From: Methylomonas rivi
GTDB taxonomy: Bacteria > Pseudomonadota > Gammaproteobacteria > Methylococcales > Methylomonadaceae
Length of the DNA: 64,000 bases
NCBI RefSeq assembly: GCF_024505165.1
Contig: NZ_JANIBK010000003.1
Location: forward strand, 19,592-83,591
Reading direction: 5' to 3'
Shown piece after piece: positions 9,282 through 18,731 of the stretch; the stretch's first letter is position 1; each line of letters begins with the position of its first letter. The notes beneath the pieces are model-generated. The model was given only the letters and a program-made list of their open reading frames with translations, was not told the DNA's origin and searched no databases. A program made the translations under genes and the position numbers.

Positions 9282-9371
9282 TGGCAATACAAAAAAAATT
9301 ACCGTCGCGCTAAAACACGTTATGATTTTCCCTCAGCGTAATAAAACCTTCATATTCTCAAATAGACCACA

Positions 9372-11018
9372 TTGACAGCGCATTCCAACCTACATTATGA
9401 CGTATTGATCGCCGGCAGCGGCGGTGCCGGCCTCAGTCTGGCGCTGCATTTGGCGGACACTTATCGAGTCGCGGTATTGGCCAAATTCGCACTGACCGAG
9501 TGCAGCACCTATTATGCCCAAGGCGGCATTTCAGCCGTATTCGACGATGAATACGATTCCATCGAGTCGCACATCGAAGACACCCTGATTGCCGGAGCCG
9601 GCCTTTGCGATCCGGATATCGTGCAACTAACGGTATCCAAGGGCCGCGAAAGCATCGAATGGCTGCGCGCCCAAGGCGTCAATTTTACCGAGGAAAAAGG
9701 TGCCGATGGCAACAAACAATTGCATTTAAACCGCGAAGGCGGCCATTCGCATCGCCGCATCGTGCATACCGACGACGCCACCGGCAAAGCCGTTTCGCTG
9801 TCGTTGATCGAACGCGCGCAACAGCACCCCAACATCGACTTATTGGAACATCATAATGTCGTCGAACTGATCACCGCCGAAAAACTGGGCTTGTCCCCGC
9901 AGCGCATCTGCGGCGCATATGTATTGGACAGCAAGGCCGATACCATTAAAACCTTTGCCGCCAAAGTCGTGGTGCTGGCCACCGGCGGCGCCAACAAGGT
10001 GTATTTGTATTCCACCAACCCGCACATTTCCAGCGGCGACGGCATCGCCCTGGCTTGGCGGGCCGGCTGCCGGGTCGGCAATATGGAATTTATGCAATTC
10101 CACCCCACCTGCCTTTACCATCCGTCCGCCCGCTCGTTTTTGATCAGCGAAGCCGTGCGCGGCGAAGGCGGCCATTTGATATTGCCGAACGGCGAACGCT
10201 TCATGCGCCGTTACGACGAACGCATGGAACTGGCGCCCCGCGACATCGTCGCCCGCGCCATCGACAGCGAAATCAAAAAACACGGCATTGATTGCGTGTA
10301 TCTGGACATCAGCCATAAGCCCACGGATTTCATTCAAAAACACTTCCCCACCATTTATAGCCAATGCCTGGAAGTGGACATCGATATCAGCAAGCAACCG
10401 ATTCCGGTGGTACCGGCCGCGCACTACACCTGCGGCGGCGTGTTGACCGACCGGGACGCCAGAACCGACATCCCCGGCCTGTACGCCATCGGCGAAGTGG
10501 CCTGTACCGGCTTGCACGGCGCCAACCGCATGGCCAGCAACTCGCTGCTGGAATGCCTGGTGTTTGCGGAACAAGCCAACCGGGACATCCGCCGCCAATT
10601 TGCAAATCTCCCGGAACCGCCGTTGCTGCCGGCCTGGGACGAATCGCAGGTCAGCGATTCGGATGAAGAGGTGGTGATCGCCCACAACTGGGACGAGCTG
10701 CGCCGTTTCATGTGGGACTATGTCGGCATCGTCCGCACCAACAAACGATTGGAACGCGCCATGAACCGGCTGGTGCTGCTGAAAGACGAAATCGGCGAAT
10801 ATTACGGCAAATTCCGTATCAGCAGCGATTTGCTGGAATTGCGGAATCTGGTCATCGTCGCCGAGCTGATCATCCGCAGCGCCCAGCAACGCAAGGAGAG
10901 CCGCGGGCTGCATTACACCAAGGATTATCCGGAGCTGGATGACAGCCGCCCGCCGCGGAATACCGTGCTGGTGCCGGAACTGAAAGCTCCAAAAAACATT
11001 AAATTAAGAGCACCCTAA
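9372..11018 (+). CDS. nadB: L-aspartate oxidase
   Basis: NadB oxidises L-aspartate to iminoaspartate with FAD, the first step of de novo NAD synthesis. The 548-residue product shows the dinucleotide motif GSGGAG (residues 15-20), [47 protein letters not shown] and the C-terminal flavin segment [16 protein letters not shown]. The start must be the TTG at 9372: an in-frame TAG lies nine bases upstream and no ATG precedes the conserved N terminus. It is divergent from rpoE and convergent with gspD, with a repeat in the 125-base gap downstream. nadA and nadC are not in the window. Confidence 0.94.
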   Translation: MTAHSNLHYDVLIAGSGGAGLSLALHLADTYRVAVLAKFALTECSTYYAQGGISAVFDDEYDSIESHIEDTLIAGAGLCDPDIVQLTVSKGRESIEWLRAQGVNFTEEKGADGNKQLHLNREGGHSHRRIVHTDDATGKAVSLSLIERAQQHPNIDLLEHHNVVELITAEKLGLSPQRICGAYVLDSKADTIKTFAAKVVVLATGGANKVYLYSTNPHISSGDGIALAWRAGCRVGNMEFMQFHPTCLYHPSARSFLISEAVRGEGGHLILPNGERFMRRYDERMELAPRDIVARAIDSEIKKHGIDCVYLDISHKPTDFIQKHFPTIYSQCLEVDIDISKQPIPVVPAAHYTCGGVLTDRDARTDIPGLYAIGEVACTGLHGANRMASNSLLECLVFAEQANRDIRRQFANLPEPPLLPAWDESQVSDSDEEVVIAHNWDELRRFMWDYVGIVRTNKRLERAMNRLVLLKDEIGEYYGKFRISSDLLELRNLVIVAELIIRSAQQRKESRGLHYTKDYPELDDSRPPRNTVLVPELKAPKNIKLRAP

Positions 11019-11023
11019 AAATC

Positions 11024-11105
11024 GTAGGTCAGGGTGCGCGGCAGCGTTCCCTGACAAACGTCAGCGCATTTGTCACGTAACCGCTATCGCGGCAACGCGA
11101 CCTAC
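11024..11105. repeat. REP-like interrupted palindrome between nadB and gspD
   Basis: GTAGGTC (11024-11030) is matched by GACCTAC (11099-11105), and an inner hairpin pairs GTCAGGG (11028-11034) with CCCTGAC close to 11050. The element is GC-rich and sits between two convergent genes, where REP-type elements often accumulate. It may also slow transcription from either side. Confidence 0.5.
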
Positions 11106-11143
11106 CAGAATACGCGGCATCGGGTATATTCCGGCCTACCGGA

Positions 11144-13438
11144 CTATTGGACGGCTGTATCGACTTCCACCGCCGGTGCCGGAATTTCGTATATCGAAGA
11201 CAGCTTACGGCGGAATTCGTCGGTGATAAGCGAAGCATCTTTCCGGGTATTGACCACACGGGGGGTAATCAACACCACCAGCTCACTTTTGTCCTTGTTG
11301 CGCGTGGTGCCGCCGAACAAGGGACCTATGATCGGTATCTCGTGCAACAGCGGCACGCCATCGCGCTTATAGTCGTTATTTTCCTTAATCAAGCCCCCCA
11401 ACACAATGGTTTCACCGCTTTGAACGGCTACGCTGCTTTCGATTTCCCTTTTTTGTATGGTAGGGGAATCTATGGTTTCGCTCGTTGTGGTGGTTATCGC
11501 TTGATTGACGCTTTGCAGAATATCCATTATTACCAAGCCGCCGGCATTGACTCTTGGCCTAACCGACAGATTAACACCCGTATCTATCATTTGAATGGAG
11601 CTGGTCTGCACGATGCCTGTCGTTGTGGTATTGCTGGTGTTACTGGTAACCGAAGAACGGATCGGCACCGAATCGCCCACTTTAATGGTAGCTTCTTGAT
11701 TATTAAGCACCATTAACGACGGCGACGAAATCACGTTGATATTATTGTTTGTCGCGCTGGCATTTAAAACGGCCTGGATATCCCTGGAACCACTGGAAAA
11801 CGCATAGGAAAATCCGCCGGTAGAAAACGTTTTGGCGGTCTCCTCGGTCAAACTAATTAAATCGATACCTTGAGCCGAACCGCCATTGATTTGATTAATG
11901 CCGCCGTTATTATGACTGAAGTACCACTGAATACCGTATTTCAAATCATTATTTAGAGTGACCTCAACGATAGTCGCATCGATCAATACCTGTAACGGCA
12001 ACACGTCCAACTGTTTAAGGATACGCTGGATTTTGGCGTATTCCTCCGAGTTGGCCACGATGATCAGGGCATTATTGCCTTCATCGGGAATAATTCGGAC
12101 TTTGGCCATTTCGGAGTTATTGTTAATGCCGCCGCTACCGAATGAGTTGCCGGTTATCGAGTTTGAGCCAATGCTTCCCCCCTGATTTCTATCGCTCAGC
12201 GACTTATCCATAATGCCGCCGCTCGAACCCGCGCTGGAGCCGGAAGCGCTACTGGAATTGCTTGAACCGCCGGTTGAACCGCTGCCGCCTATACCGCCGG
12301 ACGATTTATTACTGGCCGATGTCGATCTGCGCCCCGAAGCTATCGATGCCGAACGCCCCGTTCTCGAGGTGCCGGTGCCGAAAATGTTGCTCAAGGTGTT
12401 GGCCAAATCCACGGCACTGACATGCTGGGCCCGGTAGACATTGACGCCGCCGCTGGCCTCGGGATTGGTCCTGTCCAACCGAAACACCCAGCTTTCGATG
12501 TCCTGCAGGTACTTGGCGTTGTGGGTGATGGCCAATACCGCGTTCATGCGTTCGATTTCGATAAATCTGAAGAAACTGTTTTCCTCTGCCTTTTCGCCGC
12601 CGGCGGCGCCGGATTTACGGCCGAAAACCTGCTGCAGTTCCTCGATAATTTTGCCGGCATCGACATGGGCCGGGGTAAACAAGGCAAACGAGCGCCCCCT
12701 CAGAACATCGGTATCGAAGGTACTCACCACATCCAAAATCCGGTTCAATTCGCCGGCCGAACCGGACACCAGCAAAATATTGCGGTTCGGGTCGGCATAC
12801 AACTGCGATTTTTCCGGCAGCAGCGGCTTTAAAATGTCGGCGATTTCGCCGGCGGCCACGTTGTGCACCGGGATCACGCGGGTTTGATAACCGGACGGCA
12901 AGCTGGAGGTGCCCAAGGATTTAAAGGAACTGCTATACATGGCCTCGTTGGAAGGCTTGATCAAATACATGCCGGACTCGACCACCAAGGCGGCATTATT
13001 GACGTTTAACAGCATTTCCAGGGTGGGAATCAAATCCTCCTTGGTCAAGGGTTGGGTGGTTTGCAAGGTGACTTTGCCGGTGACTTGCGGACTGAGGGTG
13101 TAATTTTTACCCAAAATGTCGCTCAGGATCACCTTGGCCACTTCGCCCAAGTCGGCATCGTCGAAATTCAAACTGTATTCGCCCTTACCCGAACTTTTAG
13201 GCGCCGCGGAACCGCCTCGGCCGGCCGTGATACTAGACTCGGTGTTGGGAAAAATTTCCACCTTGGCGGTTTTGGAACTGCCGTCGTCGCTCGCGGCCAC
13301 GGCGAATTGTTCGTCCCGGATCGGCGCCGCTTGCGGCAGCGGCATTTTTTCATGCAGTTGCGGGCCGATAAATTCACAGCCCGTCATCGACAAGGCCAGC
13401 GCCAAAATGCGCGGCGCTTTACTGGTTTTCACTGTCAT
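11144..13438 (-). CDS. gspD: Type II secretion secretin GspD
   Basis: GspD forms the outer-membrane channel of the type II secretion system. The 764-residue product has a lipoprotein-type signal (LSMTGC, Cys21), the N0 domain near residue 90 (SLNFDDADLGEVAKVILSD), repeated N-domains (TRVIPVHNVAAGEIADILKPLL and the VYRAQHVSAVDLANTLSNIF stretch), and the secretin core with VPIRSS and SGETIVLGGLIKE. A low-complexity Gly/Ser run lies at about residues 370-435. The ATG overlaps the end of the GspC-like gene. It is the last gene of the gsp operon in this strand order. Confidence 0.94.
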   Translation of the reverse strand: MTVKTSKAPRILALALSMTGCEFIGPQLHEKMPLPQAAPIRDEQFAVAASDDGSSKTAKVEIFPNTESSITAGRGGSAAPKSSGKGEYSLNFDDADLGEVAKVILSDILGKNYTLSPQVTGKVTLQTTQPLTKEDLIPTLEMLLNVNNAALVVESGMYLIKPSNEAMYSSSFKSLGTSSLPSGYQTRVIPVHNVAAGEIADILKPLLPEKSQLYADPNRNILLVSGSAGELNRILDVVSTFDTDVLRGRSFALFTPAHVDAGKIIEELQQVFGRKSGAAGGEKAEENSFFRFIEIERMNAVLAITHNAKYLQDIESWVFRLDRTNPEASGGVNVYRAQHVSAVDLANTLSNIFGTGTSRTGRSASIASGRRSTSASNKSSGGIGGSGSTGGSSNSSSASGSSAGSSGGIMDKSLSDRNQGGSIGSNSITGNSFGSGGINNNSEMAKVRIIPDEGNNALIIVANSEEYAKIQRILKQLDVLPLQVLIDATIVEVTLNNDLKYGIQWYFSHNNGGINQINGGSAQGIDLISLTEETAKTFSTGGFSYAFSSGSRDIQAVLNASATNNNINVISSPSLMVLNNQEATIKVGDSVPIRSSVTSNTSNTTTTGIVQTSSIQMIDTGVNLSVRPRVNAGGLVIMDILQSVNQAITTTTSETIDSPTIQKREIESSVAVQSGETIVLGGLIKENNDYKRDGVPLLHEIPIIGPLFGGTTRNKDKSELVVLITPRVVNTRKDASLITDEFRRKLSSIYEIPAPAVEVDTAVQ

Positions 13439-14030
13439 TGGTGTTATTCTCTGGAGAATTATTAGTAATCGGCGCTACCGGAGCCCTGGGTTTGGCTGGA
13501 ATGACGGGTCTGTTCGACGAGGCCGCCAGCGGAACCTGCAGTCGCGGCTTTCTGAGCACAATGGATTTTTGCTGCCCGCCTTGCTGCAAAACCACCCGGT
13601 CGTCCTGAATCTGTTTAAGCTGCCAGCCGGTTATCATTTGGTTTTCGTTGAGTTTTAAAAAGGTTTTGGCCTCGTTTTGCTTGCGAAACAAAGCCATCTT
13701 CCGCTTATCCTTATTGTAAATGCCAATCAACAACCAGTCATCCAACTGGCCGTTGTCGGCGGTATCCGGCCCCTCCACCACTTGTTCGGGCAAGGGTTTG
13801 CGCCCCTCGATGAACAAGGGCCGTTCGATGATCTCATTCATACCGCCGTTGAATGCCCTGGACTGATGCAAGACCGGCATCGGTTCGGATTGGTATTCGC
13901 TTTGGATGGTTTTATCCAGGATAGCCTGTAACCGGCCGCGCTGAGTTTCGCCCGTGATCCACTCGGCCAGCAAAATTACGCTTAAGCCGGCGGAGGCGAT
14001 TAATTGCCATTTGAAAACCCGGCTATTCAT
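13419..14030 (-). CDS. gspC: GspC-like type II secretion inner-membrane protein, no PDZ domain
   Basis: This 203-residue protein has one N-terminal membrane anchor (residues about 8-26) and a homology region with IIERPLFIEGRKP and the strands DDWLLIGIYNKDKRKMALF, as in GspC proteins that link the inner-membrane platform to the secretin. The C terminus is a Pro/Ala/Asn-rich tail instead of the PDZ or coiled coil of E. coli-type GspC. Some annotations call this form protein N. It overlaps gspD by 20 bases and follows gspM, which supports a platform role. The family call is from pattern and context. Confidence 0.75.
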   Translation of the reverse strand: MNSRVFKWQLIASAGLSVILLAEWITGETQRGRLQAILDKTIQSEYQSEPMPVLHQSRAFNGGMNEIIERPLFIEGRKPLPEQVVEGPDTADNGQLDDWLLIGIYNKDKRKMALFRKQNEAKTFLKLNENQMITGWQLKQIQDDRVVLQQGGQQKSIVLRKPRLQVPLAASSNRPVIPAKPRAPVAPITNNSPENNTNDSENQ

Positions 14031-14605
14031 GGGTTGGGGCTCCGTAAAAAACTCACCACCTGAAAGCTGACATTGAGCTGATCGCTAGGCTCGACTTTAT
14101 TGGTTTTGCGGTTGCGCGCGCCGCGCACCGGGTTGATGTCCAGTTGATCGACGATCAAAACCGGCACGGCGGTTTCGATACTCTGCAATACACCGACTAA
14201 CGCTTCCATGCTGCCCGTCATGCGCACTTTCACGGCCACCCGAAAAAAACCGTCCGTTTCCTTGCCAGGTAAACCTTGGGTGCTGGTTAATTGGCCGCCG
14301 GCATCGGCCACGGCGGTTTTAACGATATTTTGCAGTTCGGCGGAAGCCAAGGCTTCGGTGGTACTGGTACTGAAATAGCCTTGTTCGGAAAATTGCTGCT
14401 TGATGTCGTCCAATGCCGCCGCCACCTGGGTTTCGCGGCCGGCTATGGTTTGCTGGCGTTGCAAGCGGAACAATAAATCGTTTTTTTCTTCGTGATACGC
14501 CAAGCCGGTGCCGATTAACGGCAGCAACACGGCAAACACCACGGCCGACACGACCAATAGGAATAAGCCGACAGCCAGCCAACGCTGCCAACGCAATTCA
14601 TTCAT
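14027..14605 (-). CDS. gspM: Type II secretion protein GspM (PilO-like)
   Basis: From the ATG at 14605 it has 192 residues; the upstream open frame is an extension inside gspL and lacks support. A single membrane helix at about residues 11-32 is followed by a coiled coil (EEKNDLLFRLQRQQTIAGRE) and a ferredoxin-like periplasmic domain ending QLNVSFQVVSFL, as in the GspM/PilO family. A GGGGAG ribosome site precedes the ATG and the start overlaps the gspL stop codon, indicating translational coupling. GspM pairs with GspL in the inner-membrane platform. Confidence 0.82.
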   Translation of the reverse strand: MNELRWQRWLAVGLFLLVVSAVVFAVLLPLIGTGLAYHEEKNDLLFRLQRQQTIAGRETQVAAALDDIKQQFSEQGYFSTSTTEALASAELQNIVKTAVADAGGQLTSTQGLPGKETDGFFRVAVKVRMTGSMEALVGVLQSIETAVPVLIVDQLDINPVRGARNRKTNKVEPSDQLNVSFQVVSFLRSPNP

Positions 14606-15794
14606 CGCCCTGCTCCCCGGTATTTTCCGGTTCGGGCTCGGATATCGGCTCCGCCCCCCCATCCGGACTTTCGGCATCCGCCGCATCCGCGCTATCGGTT
14701 TGCATTATGCTTACCGGCGTGTTGACCGTCATGCTGATCTGAAAGCGCTCGCGTCCGCTGGTTTTATCCTGCGTCAACGGCGAAACGAAACTGACGTCGC
14801 TGAAAAATTCGGAACCTTCCAGGGTGCCGATTAAAGCCGAGGCGGCGGGCGATTGGCCTTGTATCTGCATGCGATTGTCGGAAAAATGTAAATGCGTCAG
14901 CCAGGTTTCGTCATTTAACAGGCGGCTCAATTCATTTAACACCGCCAATAACGCCGGCGACTGCTGCTTGATATCGATCAACTTTTGGGTTTCCGCGCGC
15001 AGGGCGTCGATTTCGCTTTGCTGCAGGTCGACGGCGCGATTCTGTTTTTCCAGTTGTTTGATGCGGGTTTGCAGGCTCTCGACCGCCTGTCCTTCCAACC
15101 AGACCGGCAAGACCATCGCGGCCAACAGCAGCAACATCAATGCCGCGCCGGCCAGCCATTGCAGGGATTGCCCCAGTTTGCCGCCGTTGCGCCTAAAACG
15201 GTCCGGCAATAAATTATAGGCGTTGCGGGTTTGCGGAAAATCGGCCGCCGCCGGCGCGTAATCCACTTTATGCGGCTGCACGCCCAGTATCGTCAGATTG
15301 GCTAATTGTTCGTCAAGACGCGGTTTGGGTGCCGCAATCAAGAGTATCCGCAGTTGCGCATGCTCCGTGCTGCCTAAGGGGATCAGTGAGAAATAGACTT
15401 GTTCGGCATTAAAAGGCGTATACCTGTCCAATTCAAAACCCACCACTTGCCGCAAATTTTCTTGCGCGGCCGCGGGCAAATAAAGCAGTTTATGCAAGGC
15501 CTGATCAGCGGACAACCGCAACACAAAATCGGCTTTTTCCATGGCCGGATATTGACCTTTAAGCTGCTTGAAACCGTCCGGCTGGTTTACATCGACGCTA
15601 CGCCGAGCGACGATTCGTTCGTCGTCATCCAGCAAAGCCACTTCAAACCCCTGTGCCGATGGGGTAAAAATCACGCTGCCATGCCGTTCGCGCAAGTGTT
15701 GCAACAGGCTTTTCGGCACCAAAAACGCCAGCTCGCCGCCCCACCATCGAAAAAATCTTTTTAAATCAAAATCGATCGTCGTATCTAAATTCAT
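14598..15794 (-). CDS. gspL: Type II secretion protein GspL (PilM/PilN-like)
   Basis: The 398-residue product combines a cytoplasmic actin-like PilM-type part (residues about 30-190, including VGFELDRYTPFNAEQVYF), a membrane helix near residues 205-225 (WLAGAALMLLLLAAMVLPVW), a coiled coil and a PilN-like periplasmic domain (about 275-365). In type II systems GspL recruits the ATPase GspE to the membrane. Its C-terminal tail is Glu/Pro-rich and acidic. It overlaps gspK by 29 bases and gspM by 8. The partner gspE is not adjacent in this window. Confidence 0.85.
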   Translation of the reverse strand: MNLDTTIDFDLKRFFRWWGGELAFLVPKSLLQHLRERHGSVIFTPSAQGFEVALLDDDERIVARRSVDVNQPDGFKQLKGQYPAMEKADFVLRLSADQALHKLLYLPAAAQENLRQVVGFELDRYTPFNAEQVYFSLIPLGSTEHAQLRILLIAAPKPRLDEQLANLTILGVQPHKVDYAPAAADFPQTRNAYNLLPDRFRRNGGKLGQSLQWLAGAALMLLLLAAMVLPVWLEGQAVESLQTRIKQLEKQNRAVDLQQSEIDALRAETQKLIDIKQQSPALLAVLNELSRLLNDETWLTHLHFSDNRMQIQGQSPAASALIGTLEGSEFFSDVSFVSPLTQDKTSGRERFQISMTVNTPVSIMQTDSADAADAESPDGGAEPISEPEPENTGEQGDE

Positions 15795-16746
15795 CTTGAA
15801 TCGTAATTACAGAATATTCCATTGCAGTGTTAAATAACGACGAAGTTTGTAAATGTTGTTTCCAATCCAGCGTATCGAAAGAGGTTGTGCCGTCGCCGGC
15901 TTGCGATTGCACCACCGCCTCCAGACCCGCCGAGGCCCCTTGCTGCATTTCCACTTCAACAATAATAGTATAGGTTTGATTTTCGCCGGTAAATGCCTGC
16001 TCCAAATCGGCTGGCGCGTTATCGGCGCTATCCGCGCCGTTTAAATTTTTTTGCAGCGCGGCATCCTGAATATGGCGGTCTTTCAGGTCCGCCGCCAGAA
16101 TATTCAGCAATTCGGGCGAAGCGTCGCGTTGGTTAACCTCGGCAGTGGACGAATAAACGGTAAGGTAGGGCTGAATGGCATTATATACGGCTTCATTCAT
16201 ACCTAAAACCGACTGCAATTCCTCCAAGCTTTGAAAAGCGGCATTACTGGGCCCATAAGACAAACCGGCTAGTCTATATTGGCGTTTTTCGGCGCCTTGG
16301 GTGCGGGTGTCGTCGTCGGCATCCCGCCAATCCAAGATAGCATTCAACAAATGCTGGCGTTCCCAGTCGTCCGGCAACACTGACTTTAAAACCGCCGCCA
16401 GTTGGTCTTCGCCGGACATGTTGATATCGACTTTGCCGGCTTCGGAAAAAATACGTATCCGCATGCGGCTTTCCTGGCCGATTATTTCATAAATCGTGCC
16501 ATTGGCCAGCCAACGTTGCTCGGGATCGGCCTGACTCAAATTAAATTCCGCCAAATGGACACCACTTTCCGCCAAGGCCAGGGCTTCGGCATTCGCAGTA
16601 ATGGCGGAACTGACGCTGCTTTCGCGGCGCATGCCGATAGCGAAGCTACCCGCCATCAGAGTCAGCAAGGTCAATATCCAGATCACGATGACCAACGCCA
16701 AGCCATGCTGTCGGCTACTCGACAGCGGCGGTAATTTAGCGTTCAT
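15766..16746 (-). CDS. gspK: Type II secretion minor pseudopilin GspK
   Basis: GspK is the large pseudopilin at the tip of the type II pseudopilus. The leader MNAKLPPLSSSRQHG ends in the prepilin peptidase site, followed by LALVIVIWILTLLTLMAG. The protein is about 326 residues and has the GspK domain with LNAILDWRDADDDTRTQGAE and LEELQSVLGM. As in other GspK proteins the residue after cleavage is not the usual Phe and Glu5 is absent. Starts at 16758 and 16746 (both ATG) are possible; I chose the one giving a 15-residue leader. It overlaps gspJ. Confidence 0.88.
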   Translation of the reverse strand: MNAKLPPLSSSRQHGLALVIVIWILTLLTLMAGSFAIGMRRESSVSSAITANAEALALAESGVHLAEFNLSQADPEQRWLANGTIYEIIGQESRMRIRIFSEAGKVDINMSGEDQLAAVLKSVLPDDWERQHLLNAILDWRDADDDTRTQGAEKRQYRLAGLSYGPSNAAFQSLEELQSVLGMNEAVYNAIQPYLTVYSSTAEVNQRDASPELLNILAADLKDRHIQDAALQKNLNGADSADNAPADLEQAFTGENQTYTIIVEVEMQQGASAGLEAVVQSQAGDGTTSFDTLDWKQHLQTSSLFNTAMEYSVITIQDEFRYDDRF

Positions 16747-17413
16747 CGCTATCTTCATCAATCCGGCCGTCGTCGGCCACGTTCGGCGTATTGGCCGCCC
16801 GGCTGATTTTCAGCGGAAAAACCATCTCCGGCCAGTAACTGCCGTCCTTTAAGGCAATAGATACTTTGATCAAACTGGGCAAGCGCTCGGCGGCCACCCA
16901 TTCCTCCTGCCACTGCGGTTCCGCGAATTCTTCGATCCTGCCGAAATAAGCGAATTTCAAACCGGCAATGTTCTCCAGCAACACCTCAGGTTTAACCGGC
17001 TCCCGCTCGGGCTCGGCCAATCGGTAAGGCGTTAAAGTTACCCATAATATCGAGCTGTTATCGGGGGCCAGGGCAATATCGAATACCTGCAACCCTTTAC
17101 GCGCGGAACTGGCGGGCAAACCGGCGACAAACCTTAAACTTTGTGCAAGACCTTGAAAAACCTGCGTACTTTCCGGGCTGGACTCGGGCTCGGGATTTAA
17201 CGCCGGCAAAGGCCGAACCGCCATTAGATGGCGCTTGAAAAACCGGTACACCACAGCCTTTTGGTTCACGGCGGCCATCTTGTTTTCGCCGGCGTTCCAG
17301 CTTTGCGCGGCAATCCGCAGACTGCTGAACAGCAAAACCACCATCACGCCCAACAGCGTCATGGCAATCAACACTTCGATCAAGGTAAAACCGTTCCGTC
17401 GAAACAGTTTCAC
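16736..17413 (-). CDS. gspJ: Type II secretion minor pseudopilin GspJ
   Basis: The 225-residue product starts with a short leader and the type IV pilin methylation motif G/FTLIEVLIAMTLLGV (cleavage after Gly8, Glu at +5). The body matches GspJ: RFFKRHLMAVRP, LRFVAGLPAS and LAPYRL-like strands, with a C-terminal LPSLIKVSIAL strand. GspJ joins GspI and GspK in the pseudopilus tip. It overlaps gspI by four bases (ATGA). Confidence 0.9.
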   Translation of the reverse strand: MKLFRRNGFTLIEVLIAMTLLGVMVVLLFSSLRIAAQSWNAGENKMAAVNQKAVVYRFFKRHLMAVRPLPALNPEPESSPESTQVFQGLAQSLRFVAGLPASSARKGLQVFDIALAPDNSSILWVTLTPYRLAEPEREPVKPEVLLENIAGLKFAYFGRIEEFAEPQWQEEWVAAERLPSLIKVSIALKDGSYWPEMVFPLKISRAANTPNVADDGRIDEDSDER

Positions 17414-17841
17414 AGGACGGGTTCCAGTATCATTCTTAGGCTATCCAATTGCACGCTGCGTTGTCTTTCGGCAGCGTCGCCCCAACTTACCCGCACGCTC
17501 ACTTTCATCAATTTCCGGCTGGGCTGGGCGGGAGATTGGTCCTGCCGGGATTGGAACCGGCGTCCGGCCGCGGGCGGCTCGGCCACCGGGGTTATTCTGA
17601 CCAGCCAAGCGTATTTATCCGCCTCGGTTCCGGCGCTTTCACCCGCTTGCAAAGGCGTTTCCACCCCGGTGCGCGCCAGTATCGATTCGGCAATCTGTAC
17701 GGCCAGATTGTATTCTTCGGAAATGACCGCGGTATTAACGCCGGCACCGAATATGCGCAACACGATGGTCAACGCCACGGCCATGATGGCGAACGCCACC
17801 AAGATCTCCAGCAGGGAAAAGCCCTTATGCCGCCGTATCAT
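17410..17841 (-). CDS. gspI: Type II secretion minor pseudopilin GspI
   Basis: The protein has 143 residues with leader MIRRHKG and the prepilin motif FSLLEILVAFAIMAVALT (Glu at +5). Size, position between gspH and gspJ, and the AVQIAESILARTGVE helix fit GspI. It overlaps gspH by 17 bases and gspJ by four. A Pro/Ala-rich loop (PVAEPPAAGRRFQSRQDQSP) precedes the last strands. Confidence 0.88.
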   Translation of the reverse strand: MIRRHKGFSLLEILVAFAIMAVALTIVLRIFGAGVNTAVISEEYNLAVQIAESILARTGVETPLQAGESAGTEADKYAWLVRITPVAEPPAAGRRFQSRQDQSPAQPSRKLMKVSVRVSWGDAAERQRSVQLDSLRMILEPVL

Positions 17842-18286
17842 GTATTTCCACCGCGCCGGTAATCCAATTCACATCGATACGCCGCAATTGCTTGCCCCAT
17901 TCAAGCGTAATTCGGCCGCCTGTCGACGAGCCGTCGCCGAAAAAACGGATGCCGGCCTGCTGCCCCTCGCCAAACTCTTCTTCGGCGACGGTAACGGAAA
18001 TCGCGATTTCGCGATCCAGGCGGTAAATTTTGCCGCGATTGCCGATCGAATAACTGTTGTCGTCCAGATTGACGGTAACGCCGACCGGCTGCCGGGACAT
18101 CAAGGCCTGGCCATGCGCGTAACGCAAGGCTGACGCAATATCCCGCGCCGCCGCCTGTATACGGGTGCTTTGATTACCGGAAGAAATATTGCCGCCGACT
18201 ACCGCAAAGCCCAGCACGCTGATCAGCAAAACGATGATCAGCTCCAGCAGGGTAAAGCCCCGCGCGGATGTTACGGCAATCGGCAC
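17825..18286 (-). CDS. gspH: Type II secretion minor pseudopilin GspH
   Basis: The product has 153 residues, leader MPIAVTSARG and prepilin motif FTLLELIIVLLISVLGF. The body has the GspH/FimT signature: ARDIASALRYAHGQALMSRQPVGVTVNLDD. The start codon is a GTG at 18286, six bases after the gspG stop codon, with GGGA ten bases upstream; no ATG is available. GspH is a minor pseudopilin of the type II pseudopilus. Confidence 0.88.
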   Translation of the reverse strand: MPIAVTSARGFTLLELIIVLLISVLGFAVVGGNISSGNQSTRIQAAARDIASALRYAHGQALMSRQPVGVTVNLDDNSYSIGNRGKIYRLDREIAISVTVAEEEFGEGQQAGIRFFGDGSSTGGRITLEWGKQLRRIDVNWITGAVEIHDTAA

Positions 18287-18292
18287 GGCGGC

Positions 18293-18718
18293 TTATTCCC
18301 AGCTATTGATATCCTGGTCTTCGCCGTCGCCGCCTTCTTTTTCGTCGGCGCCGTAGCTGAATAAATCGAAGCTGCCGTGTTGGCCAGGGAACACGTAATG
18401 ATATTCGTTCATCCAGGGGTCCTGCGGAACCTTTTCCTTACGCAAATACGGGCCGTTCCAGCGCCGGGCGTCGTTGGGCTTTTCGATCAAGGCCGTCAGG
18501 CCTTGTTGCTGGCTGGGGTAACGCCCCTCATCCAATTTGTACATATCCAGCGCCGCCGCCAGATCTTCTATCTGCACTTTGGCCGCCTTGGTTTTGGACG
18601 CCCCCATGTGCTTCATAACCTGCGGGCCGACAATACCGGCCAGCAAGGCGATAATCCCTAATACCACCAGCAGTTCCAGCAAAGTAAAACCGCTTTGGCG
18701 GCGATATGTGTGTTGCAT
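18293..18718 (-). CDS. gspG: Type II secretion major pseudopilin GspG
   Basis: GspG polymerises into the pseudopilus. The ATG at 18718 has a very strong AAAGGAGGAG ribosome site, whereas the longer open frame does not, giving 141 residues. The leader MQHTYRRQSG is followed by FTLLELLVVLGIIALLAGIV. The core matches GspG: KVQIEDLAAALDMYKLDEGRYPS, QQGLTALIEKP, and a C-terminal calcium-loop region with DPWMNEYHYVFPGQHGSFDLF. The strong ribosome site fits the high amounts needed for a major subunit. Confidence 0.94.
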   Translation of the reverse strand: MQHTYRRQSGFTLLELLVVLGIIALLAGIVGPQVMKHMGASKTKAAKVQIEDLAAALDMYKLDEGRYPSQQQGLTALIEKPNDARRWNGPYLRKEKVPQDPWMNEYHYVFPGQHGSFDLFSYGADEKEGGDGEDQDINSWE

Positions 18719-18731
18719 GATTGCTCCTCCT